A stretch of DNA of 64,000 nt from an uncultured Pelagibacteraceae bacterium (GTDB lineage Bacteria; Pseudomonadota; Alphaproteobacteria; Pelagibacterales; Pelagibacteraceae), in contig CACNCB010000005.1 in NCBI GenBank assembly GCA_902618695.1, positions 1 to 64,000 of the forward strand. The letters run 5' to 3'. The notes beneath the pieces were generated by a model, which made no database searches, was not told where the DNA came from, and was given only the letters and a program-made list of their open reading frames with translations. Position 1 is the first letter of the stretch; each line of letters opens with the position of its first letter. Positions 47,669-56,187 of the stretch are shown here, piece after piece. The position numbers and the translations under genes were made by a program.

Positions 47669-49596
47669 GATAAACACTCCTCGTATTCTTGTTCTTGGTT
47701 TTCGTTTGATTTATTTTTGTAAACATTTGCTAATATGTCAGTTGATTTTGAATCATTAACATTCTCAGCTCTTTGAATTGATTTTGATCTGCAGTAATAA
47801 AGGCTCTTCAAACCTTTCTTCCAAGCATCAAAATGAATTTTATGTAATTCTTTTTTATGCACATCTGCTGGTAAAAATAGATTTACGGATTGTGCTTGAG
47901 AAATAAATGGAGTTCTATCTCCGCTTAATTCAATTATCCAATTTTGGTTCAACTCAAATGCAGTTTTGAATACATCTTTTTCTAAATCAGTTAAAAAATC
48001 TAGATGATTAACTGATCCCTGATTTGTAGTAATACTAGACCATGTTTCTTCATCATTTTTTCCATGAGATTGAAGGATTTCTTCTAAATATCTATTTCTA
48101 ACATTAAAAGATCCTGAGAGTGTTTTGTGTGTATAACTATTTGCTGCAATTGGTTCTACTCCTGGTGATGCTCCTCCGCAAATAATAGAGATTGAAGCGG
48201 TTGGAGCTATTGCTGTTTTATTTGAGAATCTTTCATTATAACCAAATTCAGCTGCATCAGGACATGCACCTCTTTCTTCGGCTAAGTCTTTAGAGGCTTG
48301 GTTAACTTTTTCGTGAATATTTTTAAATATTTTTTTATTCCAAGACTTTGCCATCACTGACTCAAGAGGAATTTTATTTTTTTGTAGAAATGAATGAAAG
48401 CCCATCACTCCTAATCCAACACTTCTTTCTCGCTCTGCTGAATATTTTGCATCTTTAAATTGTTCTGGTGCTTTATTAATAAAATCAGATAAAACATTAT
48501 CTAGAAATCTCATCACATCACTAATCATCTCTGGATCATCTTTCCATTCGTTGTATTTTTCTAAATTTAATGAAGACAAACAACATACTGCTGTTCTGTC
48601 TCTACCATCTTTATCTATTCCAGTTGGTAAAGTTATTTCACTACATAAGTTTGAAGTTTTAACTGTAAGATTTGCTAACTTATGATGCTGGGGAATTTGT
48701 CTATTAACAGTATCAATATAAATTATATATGGTTCACCAGTTTCAATTCTAGCTGTTAACAATCTTATCCATAAATTTCTTGCAGAAATAGTTTGTTGAA
48801 CACTACCATCAGCAGGACTTTTTAATCCCCATTGCTCATCAGTTTCAACTGCTCTCATAAATGCATCTGAAACTAATACACCATGATGTAAATTTAATGC
48901 TTTTCTATTTGGATCTCCTCCTGTTGGTCTCCTCATCTCTATAAATTCTTCAATCTCAGGATGATCTATTGGAAGATAACAAGCTGCAGATCCTCTTCTT
49001 AAGGAACCTTGGCTAATTGCCATTGTTAACGAATCCATAACTTTAATAAATGGAATTATTCCTGAGGTTTTTCCAACTTTTCCAATTTTTTCTCCAATTG
49101 ATCGTAAATTACCCCAATAACTTCCGATACCACCTCCTTTTGCAGCAAGCCAAACATTTTCACTCCAAAGATCTAAAATTCCACCTAAGCTATCTGAAGC
49201 CTCATTTAAAAAACATGAAATTGGCAAACCTCTTTTAGTTCCGCCATTTGATAAAACCGGAGTAGCAGGCATAAACCAAAGGTTGCTAATATAGTTGTAA
49301 ATTCTTTGTGCATGTAAGTTATCATCAGCGTATGTGCTAGCTACTCTTGCAAACAAGTCTTGATAAGATTCATTGGGACCAAGATATCTATCTTTCAAAG
49401 TCGCTTTCCCAAAATCAGTTAAGTTTGAGTCTTTTGATCTATCAATTTTAATTATGATACCTTTGTCATTTTGAAAAAGTTCTGTTTCATTGCTTAATGA
49501 AAAAAGATCTGGTCTATTACCTTTTGAAACATTCTTAACTGCTGGGCTATATTCAGAGACAGCTTTTTTGAGTGCTTGAGAAAGAATCTTATTCAT
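47659..49596 (-). CDS. nrdA: Ribonucleotide reductase, alpha subunit, lacking an ATP-cone
   Basis: R1 reduces ribonucleotides. The active-site cysteines are in LPISCFLNE, SNLCSEITLPT and AVCCLSSLN, and the redox pair ends the protein (EECLSCQ). At 645 aa it is about 115 shorter than E. coli NrdA. The start corresponds to a point after the N-terminal ATP-cone, so overall-activity control by dATP at that site should be absent. The specificity site and barrel (GGGIGSYWGNLRSIG) are intact. NrdR-like boxes lie upstream. Confidence 0.93.
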   Translation of the reverse strand: MNKILSQALKKAVSEYSPAVKNVSKGNRPDLFSLSNETELFQNDKGIIIKIDRSKDSNLTDFGKATLKDRYLGPNESYQDLFARVASTYADDNLHAQRIYNYISNLWFMPATPVLSNGGTKRGLPISCFLNEASDSLGGILDLWSENVWLAAKGGGIGSYWGNLRSIGEKIGKVGKTSGIIPFIKVMDSLTMAISQGSLRRGSAACYLPIDHPEIEEFIEMRRPTGGDPNRKALNLHHGVLVSDAFMRAVETDEQWGLKSPADGSVQQTISARNLWIRLLTARIETGEPYIIYIDTVNRQIPQHHKLANLTVKTSNLCSEITLPTGIDKDGRDRTAVCCLSSLNLEKYNEWKDDPEMISDVMRFLDNVLSDFINKAPEQFKDAKYSAERERSVGLGVMGFHSFLQKNKIPLESVMAKSWNKKIFKNIHEKVNQASKDLAEERGACPDAAEFGYNERFSNKTAIAPTASISIICGGASPGVEPIAANSYTHKTLSGSFNVRNRYLEEILQSHGKNDEETWSSITTNQGSVNHLDFLTDLEKDVFKTAFELNQNWIIELSGDRTPFISQAQSVNLFLPADVHKKELHKIHFDAWKKGLKSLYYCRSKSIQRAENVNDSKSTDILANVYKNKSNENQEQEYEECLSCQ

Positions 49597-49630
49597 AAAA
49601 ATTTAATATATTTTGTTATTAGTACGAAAA

Positions 49631-49677
49631 CAACTATATGTTGTAGGCGTTGGTTGTAAATATACTATATAAACTTT
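49631..49677. promoter_or_regulatory. Paired NrdR-box-like operators upstream of nrdA
   Basis: Two copies of an ACTATAT-centred site, ACTATATGTTGT (49633-49644) and ACTATATAAACT (49664-49675), lie 31 bp apart. They match 11/12 and 10/12 positions of the NrdR core ACWATATATWGT. NrdR sites normally occur in pairs about three helical turns apart, which fits. They lie 35-80 bp upstream of nrdA and within the divergent spacer to the phosphohexomutase gene. Confidence 0.6.
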
Positions 49678-49776
49678 ATAACAATAGAACATTTATAGAA
49701 CGCGACAATATGATAATCAACAAAAAAATTAAATTTTTTTCAAGAAATTAACATAAAAAGGATAGGTAATTACTTC

Positions 49777-51231
49777 ATGAATCAAAACATAAAAATAGAT
49801 CCCTACGGTTTTAGAGAATATGACGCTCGATGGTTGTATGAGAAAGACATAAATTTAGCTGGAATAGAGAATCTTGGCAAAGGGTTTGGAACACAAATAA
49901 AACTTCATACTAAAAAAAAAAATCCAAGAATCGTCATTGGTCATGATTACCGATCTTATAGCGAGGAAATAAAAACTGCTTTAAAAAAAGGATTAATATC
50001 TACAGGTTGCAACATTGAGGATATTGGTTTGTCATTGTCTCCTATGGTTTATTTTGCACAATTCAATTTAGATGCAGATGCGGTTGCTATGGTTACTGCA
50101 AGTCATAATGAAAATGGTTGGACTGGTGTCAAAATGGGAATCAAAAGAGGACTAACTCATGCACCAGAAGAAATGAAAGAGTTAAAAGAAATTACCTTAA
50201 ATGAAAAGTTCACAAAAGGCGAAGGTAGCGAAAAAAATATAAAAGATTTTGATAAAATTTATAAGGATGACTTAATTAGTAAAAACAAAATTAAGAAAAA
50301 AATTAAAGCTGTAGTAGCTTGTGGGAATGGAACAGCAGGTGTTTTTGCTCCAGAAATTTTAAGAGGTATTGGTTGTGAAGTAATTGAGTTAGATTGCAAC
50401 CTAGATTGGAATTTTCCTAAATACAACCCAAATCCTGAAGATCTAGAAATGCTTCACGAAATAGCAAAAGTAGTTAAAGAGAACAATGCAGATATAGGTT
50501 TTGGATTTGATGGTGATGGAGATAGAGTTGGGGTTATTGATGATAAAGGTGATGAAATATTTTCAGATAAAATAGGTCTTCTAATTGCTAGAAATCTATC
50601 AAACAAACATAAAAATTCTAAATTTGTAATAGACGTGAAATCAACAGGTCTATACACAAAAGATAAGATTTTATTAGAAAATAATTGTGAAACAATTTAT
50701 TGGAAAACAGGTCATTCTCATATTAAAAGAAAAGTAAATACTGAAAAAGCTTTGGCAGGCTTTGAAAAAAGTGGTCATTTCTTTTTTAATCAACCTTTAG
50801 GATATGGTTATGATGATGGAATTAACTCAGCAATTCAAGTTTGTCACTTATTAGATAATCAAAATAAAAAAATAAGTGATATTATTACTGAATTACCTGG
50901 CACATTTCAAACACCAACAATGGCACCTTTTTGCAAAGATGAAGAAAAATATATTGTTGTTGAAGAACTAGTTAAGCAAATTAAAAATTTAAAAGAAAAC
51001 AAAACCGAAATTGATGGTCAAGTTATTAATGATATTTTAACTATTAATGGAGTTAGGTTTTCATTCGAAGATGGTTCTTGGGGACTTATAAGAGCTTCTT
51101 CAAACAAACCATCTTTAGTGATCGTTACTGAAAGTCCCACATCAGATGAAAGGAAGAAAAAAATATTTGATTTTATTGATGATTTGTTACAAAAAACTGG
51201 CAAAATCGGTGATTATGATCAGAAAATTTAA
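49777..51231 (+). CDS. Phosphomannomutase/phosphoglucomutase (alpha-D-phosphohexomutase)
   Basis: It interconverts hexose-1- and hexose-6-phosphates, feeding nucleotide-sugar, LPS and possibly glucosylglycerate synthesis. The catalytic serine loop VTASHNENGWTGVKMG is near residue 107, the metal loop FGFDGDGDRVGV near 245, and the sugar-binding loop is GFEKSGHFFF. The phosphate-binding C-terminus has RASSNKPSLVIVTES. The 484-aa length fits AlgC/PMM-PGM enzymes. An AAGGATAGG ribosome-binding region precedes the ATG. Substrate preference cannot be read from sequence. Confidence 0.87.
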   Translation: MNQNIKIDPYGFREYDARWLYEKDINLAGIENLGKGFGTQIKLHTKKKNPRIVIGHDYRSYSEEIKTALKKGLISTGCNIEDIGLSLSPMVYFAQFNLDADAVAMVTASHNENGWTGVKMGIKRGLTHAPEEMKELKEITLNEKFTKGEGSEKNIKDFDKIYKDDLISKNKIKKKIKAVVACGNGTAGVFAPEILRGIGCEVIELDCNLDWNFPKYNPNPEDLEMLHEIAKVVKENNADIGFGFDGDGDRVGVIDDKGDEIFSDKIGLLIARNLSNKHKNSKFVIDVKSTGLYTKDKILLENNCETIYWKTGHSHIKRKVNTEKALAGFEKSGHFFFNQPLGYGYDDGINSAIQVCHLLDNQNKKISDIITELPGTFQTPTMAPFCKDEEKYIVVEELVKQIKNLKENKTEIDGQVINDILTINGVRFSFEDGSWGLIRASSNKPSLVIVTESPTSDERKKKIFDFIDDLLQKTGKIGDYDQKI

Positions 51232-52331
51232 TTTTTTAAATTATCTTCATCGTTTTTATTTTCTAAATTATAGTTATCAACTTTAGTTTCTAAATTATCG
51301 CTATCCTGATTGTTTTCTTGTTCAGGGTTTTCATCACTATAAAACTTTCTAACTAATTCCTCCTCTTTTAGTCGTTGTTCTTCATCAAATTTTTTTTCCC
51401 ATTCTTTCATACGCCTATTTTCTTCTTCTATTCTCTCGTTTTGAGCTATTTCAGCTGATCGAATTCTCTCGTTTTCTTCTTCAATTCTTTTTTGTCTTTC
51501 CTCCTCTATTTTCAATTCTCTTTCTCTTTGTCGTCTTTCATTTTCTCGATTTATTCTCTCACGTTCTGCTTCTTTAAGTTCTTTTTCTTTATTTCTTAAT
51601 TCCTCTTCCTTGGCTCTTTGCTCGGCTTCTTCTTTTAAAATCTGTCTTTGAATTTCTTGCTGTCTTTCAGTTTCAAGATCTCTTAATCTTTCCTCCATTT
51701 CTTTAAGTTTTTCTTGCTCATATTTCAACTTACGTGCTGCTTCTCTTAATCTTTGTTCTTCCTCAAGCCTATTTTTTCTTTCAATTTCTTTTAATCTTAA
51801 TTTTTCTTGTCTTTCCTTTTCTTTTTCGTCTCTTCTCTTTTGAGCTTCAATTTCTTTGTTTTTAAGTTTTTCTTCTTTAATTTTAATATTTTCTTCTCTA
51901 ATTCTTTGTCTCTCTAACATTTTGAGCCTTAAATCTTCCTGCTTAAGCTTTCTGGCTTCCTCTCTAAGTTTTCTAGTTTCTTCGTCCTTAATTTTTTTCT
52001 GTTCTATTTTAATTCTTTGAGCTTCTATTTTTTGCCTTTTCTCTTCATTCTTTTTTTCTTGTTTTTCATTTTCAATGATTAATTTTTTTTGAAAAAGTAT
52101 TTTCTTTCTTTCTTCTTTCAGTTCATCTTGTTTAGCTTTTTTAGCTAATTTTTTTTCTAAAATTAATTCTCTTTTCTTTTCTTTTTCTAATTGTTTTTGT
52201 AATGCCTGATCTTTTTTAGCTTTGTTTTTTTTTATATTTTCTAAAAATGAGGAAAACTTATTTTTTGATTTATCGATTGGATCAAATAAATTTTTTTTAA
52301 TATTTTTATTAATGTCTTTTATTGAAACCAT
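51228..52331 (-). CDS. Very charged coiled-coil protein, function unknown
   Basis: I recognise no domain. From about residue 50 to 320 the 367-aa sequence is almost wholly Glu, Lys, Arg, Gln and Leu, with repeated KLKEEE and RRQRERELKIEEE patterns. This predicts one long coiled coil or a single alpha-helix stabilised by salt bridges. There is no signal peptide or membrane segment. The C-terminal 40 residues are Asn/Asp/Glu-rich and likely disordered. Its stop codon overlaps the convergent mutase stop on a shared TTAA. A structural or scaffold role is a guess. Confidence 0.75.
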   Translation of the reverse strand: MVSIKDINKNIKKNLFDPIDKSKNKFSSFLENIKKNKAKKDQALQKQLEKEKKRELILEKKLAKKAKQDELKEERKKILFQKKLIIENEKQEKKNEEKRQKIEAQRIKIEQKKIKDEETRKLREEARKLKQEDLRLKMLERQRIREENIKIKEEKLKNKEIEAQKRRDEKEKERQEKLRLKEIERKNRLEEEQRLREAARKLKYEQEKLKEMEERLRDLETERQQEIQRQILKEEAEQRAKEEELRNKEKELKEAERERINRENERRQRERELKIEEERQKRIEEENERIRSAEIAQNERIEEENRRMKEWEKKFDEEQRLKEEELVRKFYSDENPEQENNQDSDNLETKVDNYNLENKNDEDNLKN

Positions 52332-52422
52332 TTTTTAAAAGTATCAATTAGAATAATAACACTAAATATTATGTGTGGCTAAATTGAGTTTTTTTTTAAG
52401 ACTAAATACAACTTAAGATTGT

Positions 52423-52544
52423 TATACTATAAATTAGTTGATAAAATGTATTTTCAACTAATAAGTGTTCTTAATTTTTTAAAGAATCACTTAATCTTAA
52501 TTAGTGAGGTGATGGAGGGAGACTGAAGTCACCTCTTTTTTTTT
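52423..52544 (+). ncRNA. Candidate small RNA with three hairpins and an intrinsic terminator
   Basis: An extended -10 (TGTTATACT, ending 52428) precedes about 110 nt that fold as three consecutive stems. The first is TTAGTTGA/TCAACTAA (52434-52461), 8 bp. The second is 11 bp with one bulge (52462-52493). The third is GAGGTGA/TCACCTC (52506-52535), followed by nine T. The terminator loop is purine-rich (GGAGGGAG). Flanking genes are both on the minus strand, so this plus-strand terminator serves neither. No ORF of note lies inside. It does not resemble tmRNA, 6S, RNase P or SRP RNA. Confidence 0.6.
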
Positions 52545-52549
52545 GTTAA

Positions 52550-53335
52550 TTATAATTTTAAGTATTCGTAAAAAAATTTAATCGAAACCACTAAAAGAAA
52601 AATCCCAAAAAACTTACTAATTTTATTTTTATCAATACTATGAACCGTTTTAGCCCCTATCCGAGCCATGAAAGTTGTAATTGGTATAAATATTAAAAAG
52701 GCTGGTATATTTATAAAACCGAAGCTTAAAGGAAGACTTGAATTTAAATAACTTCCTGAAATTAAAAAACCTATTGCTCCAAATAAAGCAATTAAAAAAC
52801 CGATTGCTGCTGCACTTCCTATGGCTTTATTTATTGAATAACCAAAAAACTTTAGAATAGGCACATTCATTACGGCCCCTCCTATACCCATAGGAGCAGA
52901 TATAAACCCAACAAGAAAACCAAGAATTACTTTTAGATGTAATTTCATTTTAACAATTATGTTTTGCTCTTTTTCTTTTATTAAAAGTAAGTAAATTCCT
53001 AAAAATAAAATCATTATAGAAAAAAATAAAACTAAGGATTTAGTTTTTAAAGAAGCTGCAAAAGCAGTACCAACAACAACTCCTAGAACAACAAAAAGAC
53101 CGTAATTCTTAACGATATCAAAATCAACCGCTTTAAATTTATGATGTGTTATAACTGAAACTGTAGACGTTGGTATTATAATTGCAAAAGAAGTTCCAAC
53201 GGCAAGGTGCATAAGATATTGAGGATCAATTTCTAAAGAACTAAAAATAAAATATAAAAATGGAACGGTTATAAGTCCTCCACCAATACCAAATAATCCA
53301 GCAACAAAACCAACGGGTATCGCTGTTATGACCAT
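52550..53335 (-). CDS. TauE/SafE-family membrane permease
   Basis: A 261-aa protein with about eight membrane helices and the duplicated glycine-rich signatures FVAGLFGIGGGLITVPFL (residues 10-27) and LVGFISAPMGIGGAVMNVP (about 141-159) of the TauE/SafE family. Members export sulfite, sulfoacetate or related organosulfur anions; the substrate here is unknown. The frame stays open a little upstream of this ATG, so a slightly earlier non-ATG start is possible. It lies 40 bp after dusA. Confidence 0.85.
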   Translation of the reverse strand: MVITAIPVGFVAGLFGIGGGLITVPFLYFIFSSLEIDPQYLMHLAVGTSFAIIIPTSTVSVITHHKFKAVDFDIVKNYGLFVVLGVVVGTAFAASLKTKSLVLFFSIMILFLGIYLLLIKEKEQNIIVKMKLHLKVILGFLVGFISAPMGIGGAVMNVPILKFFGYSINKAIGSAAAIGFLIALFGAIGFLISGSYLNSSLPLSFGFINIPAFLIFIPITTFMARIGAKTVHSIDKNKISKFFGIFLLVVSIKFFYEYLKL

Positions 53336-53375
53336 TAATAAAATAAAATAACTGTATTCGTTTGTTAAAATTGAA

Positions 53376-54368
53376 TTAAGCAGACTGGCCTACTCTAGTA
53401 TCTACATTGTTGTATTTAATTTTATCCATGATGTGATCAATCTTATTTACATCAGCATCCCTAACACACATATTTTCACTTAAATATCTTTTCCAATGAC
53501 TTGCACCTATTTGACCATGAAATAAACCAAGAGTATGTCTCATAATCTGATTTAATCTTGTTCCTTTTTTTAATTCATCTTTAACATAAGGAATAAGTTG
53601 TTCTATTACATCTTGTCTGCTTGGAACATCATTGTTGTTAAATATTTCTTTTTCAATATCTGCTAACAAATAAGGAGTATGATATGCAGCTCTTCCTATC
53701 ATTACCCCATCTGTTTTTTCTAAATGAGGTTTTATTTCATCTACTAAAGTTATTCCTCCGTTTATTATTATCTCTTCATTGGGAAAATCCCTTTTTAATT
53801 TATAAACATATTCGTATTTTAAAGGTGGAATATTTAAATTTTGCTTAGGTGTAAATTTACCCAACATCGCTTTTCTTGCATGAATGATGAAAGTATTAAC
53901 TCCTGTTGTTTTCAGAGTGGAAATAAAACTATGTAAATTTTCATAATCTTCTACATCATCGTAACCAATTCTGGTTTTAATGGTGACTGGCAGTTTTGTA
54001 ACTGATTGCATTTTACTTAAACAATCCGCCACTAAATTTGGTTCTTTCATTAAACAAGCACCAAATCTATTTTTTTCAACTTTTCTACTTGGACAACCTA
54101 AGTTTAGATTAATTTCATCATAACCAAAATCTTCACCTACTTTGGTGGCTTCAGCTAAAAGCTTTGGAGATGAGCCTCCTAATTGAAGTGCTACAGGTTT
54201 CTCTTTAATATTAAACTCTAATAACTTTTTTTTGTCTCCTCTATTTATAGCTTCATCAACTACCATCTCAGTATAAAGAAGAATATTTTTAGATATTAAT
54301 CTAAGAAAAAATCGTTCATGACGATCTGTGCAATCCATCATAGGAGCAACTGATACTTTCCTGTTCAT
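53376..54368 (-). CDS. dusA: tRNA-dihydrouridine synthase A
   Basis: A flavoenzyme that reduces uridine 20/20a in tRNA D-loops. VAPMMDCTDRHERFF is the FMN-binding start of the DusA subfamily. LNLGCPSRKVEKNRFGACLM contains the catalytic cysteine. TIKTRIGYD, FIIHARKAML and GVMIGRAAYHTPYLL follow. The 330-aa length is that of DusA. Confidence 0.93.
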   Translation of the reverse strand: MNRKVSVAPMMDCTDRHERFFLRLISKNILLYTEMVVDEAINRGDKKKLLEFNIKEKPVALQLGGSSPKLLAEATKVGEDFGYDEINLNLGCPSRKVEKNRFGACLMKEPNLVADCLSKMQSVTKLPVTIKTRIGYDDVEDYENLHSFISTLKTTGVNTFIIHARKAMLGKFTPKQNLNIPPLKYEYVYKLKRDFPNEEIIINGGITLVDEIKPHLEKTDGVMIGRAAYHTPYLLADIEKEIFNNNDVPSRQDVIEQLIPYVKDELKKGTRLNQIMRHTLGLFHGQIGASHWKRYLSENMCVRDADVNKIDHIMDKIKYNNVDTRVGQSA

Positions 54369-54390
54369 GGTATAACTTTATATTATTTTT

Positions 54391-54927
54391 TTATGAGTTT
54401 GAAGCTTCAGTGTCATCTGAAGATACGTCTGCTTCTTGATTTTCTGATTCTGAAACTTCATCTAAAGAAACTTCTCCTTGCTCATTCATAGTTTCTTCGC
54501 CTAATGAATTATCAACTTTCGCTGCAGCTGTTTCAGATAGCTCTGCTAAATCTTCTTTCGTTACTTGAATTTTTTCTGGAGTTTTTCTTGCTCTTTTAGA
54601 TGGTAAAATGGGGGTTCCAGTTTTTGAAATTTCACCTTTATATAGATTTTCAAAATCATCACCTATTTCTTCATCATCCTCTACGCTATCATCAACTTGT
54701 TCAACATGTTTTCTAAGTTTGTAAACAGCACTATTAGTTAAATCTGAAACTTTTATTTTTTCTTCAGCGATTTCTCTGAGTGAGATAACAGTGTTTTTAT
54801 CGTTATCCCTATCAATTGTTGGTTCTATCCCTGCATTAAGTTGAGTAGCTCTCTCTTTAGCAACAAGTACTAATTCGTAAGGGCTCTCTACTTTATCTAT
54901 ACAGTCTTCAACAGTTACTCTTGCCAT
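54391..54927 (-). CDS. rpoZ: RNA polymerase omega subunit with a long acidic C-terminal tail
   Basis: Omega aids beta' folding and, in proteobacteria, forms part of a ppGpp site. The core (residues 1-80) reads MARVTVEDCIDKVESPYELV, RATQLNAG and ISLREIAEEKI. The remaining roughly 100 residues are Asp/Glu/Ser-rich and likely disordered, making the protein 178 aa compared with about 90 in E. coli. It is followed by dusA. Confidence 0.9.
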   Translation of the reverse strand: MARVTVEDCIDKVESPYELVLVAKERATQLNAGIEPTIDRDNDKNTVISLREIAEEKIKVSDLTNSAVYKLRKHVEQVDDSVEDDEEIGDDFENLYKGEISKTGTPILPSKRARKTPEKIQVTKEDLAELSETAAAKVDNSLGEETMNEQGEVSLDEVSESENQEADVSSDDTEASNS

Positions 54928-54970
54928 GCGGAGTGTCTACACAGTGAGTCCTTAAAAATCAAGGCCTATT

Positions 54971-56176
54971 TTATAAATAATTTGGATTTAGCTTATTTTT
55001 AACCAAATAAAGAAGTAGAATTGAGCTAAAGATGTAGGCTCCTGAAACGACAGCTATATGTTCAATTGAAAAACCAATATCAATCAAAAATCCAAATAAA
55101 GCTGTACCAAAAGCTGTTGAAAATACCATTAGTGCAGTTGTTAAAGCCTTAATAGATCCAATATATTTGACACCATAAATCTCAGCCCATGTTGAAGAAC
55201 CAAGAACGTTTGCCAGGCCGTTGGTTACTCCAAGTAAACCAAAAAAAACAAAAGAAGATAATGGCGAATTAAAATAGTAAAGAACTACAGTTGAAAAAAA
55301 AAGAGGAATATTCATATAAATCAATAATTTCCTACTTGAAAATTTATCAATTAAAAAACCAGATATAAAAAGAGTAATCACTGATAAAATTGAGTAAGCC
55401 ATGAATGATTGTGCAATCACGTAAGGTCCCCATTCTTTAGAGGAGGATATAAACGATTGATAAACAAAAGAACCAGTTGCAATCCATGGCATGGCCAGCA
55501 TTGTCATACAGATGACATAAAATCTATAATCTTTTAAAACCTCTATTCTTTTCCATTGTTTAATTTCTTTATTGTTCTCCTCTATTTTAGATTGTTCTCT
55601 CGTATCAAGCTTAACATCTTTAACTAAAAGAAAAGTTGCAACAGGTAAAACAAGAATAACTAAAACAGATATTGAAACCCAAATATCTCTCCATTCTATA
55701 AAAGTTAATAAAAAAACAATTAAAACTGGCATTATAAATTCAGCTAATGACAAACCCAACCAACCTGTGCTTAAAGCTCTTCCTCTGTTTTTTTCAAAAA
55801 AACGAGATATTGTTGTTGTTGCTGTGTGACTTGATAATCCTTGTCCAGCTAAACGCATTAAAAAAATTCCTACAAATAAAAAAATAACTGATGAAATTTT
55901 TGAAAATATGAAACAGGAAATTGATAAAAAAATTATTACATAAGATGCAAATTTTAATATATTTACGTCATCAATTTTTTTTCCAATCCAAACTAAAATA
56001 ACACTACTTAATAAAGTAGCTGATGCATAAATCGAGCCAAATTGTCCATGTGTAATTGATAAGGCGTCTCTAATACTAGAATTAAATAGGCCAAGAAAAA
56101 AACTCTGTCCAAAACTTGAAAAAAATGTAAAAATAAATCCAAATACAATTACTTTTAAATTTAAACTTTTAAACAT
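54971..56176 (-). CDS. Major facilitator superfamily transporter
   Basis: A 401-aa protein with about 12 hydrophobic helices. The loop between helices 2 and 3 has the MFS-like VWIGKKIDDVN and the central loop is charged (DVKLDTREQSKIEENNKEIK). RLAGQGLSSHTATTTISRFF in helix 4 resembles oxalate/monocarboxylate-type carriers. The substrate is unknown. Its ATG is only 11 bp from the ATG of the divergent dehydrogenase gene, hinting at shared control. Confidence 0.85.
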   Translation of the reverse strand: MFKSLNLKVIVFGFIFTFFSSFGQSFFLGLFNSSIRDALSITHGQFGSIYASATLLSSVILVWIGKKIDDVNILKFASYVIIFLSISCFIFSKISSVIFLFVGIFLMRLAGQGLSSHTATTTISRFFEKNRGRALSTGWLGLSLAEFIMPVLIVFLLTFIEWRDIWVSISVLVILVLPVATFLLVKDVKLDTREQSKIEENNKEIKQWKRIEVLKDYRFYVICMTMLAMPWIATGSFVYQSFISSSKEWGPYVIAQSFMAYSILSVITLFISGFLIDKFSSRKLLIYMNIPLFFSTVVLYYFNSPLSSFVFFGLLGVTNGLANVLGSSTWAEIYGVKYIGSIKALTTALMVFSTAFGTALFGFLIDIGFSIEHIAVVSGAYIFSSILLLYLVKNKLNPNYL

Positions 56177-56187
56177 AGAAAAAAATT

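Noticed and set aside
52506-52544. Terminator for the phosphohexomutase mRNA
   Set aside because: The mutase ends about 1.3 kb upstream with a whole antisense gene between, and a promoter-like sequence lies just before the hairpins.
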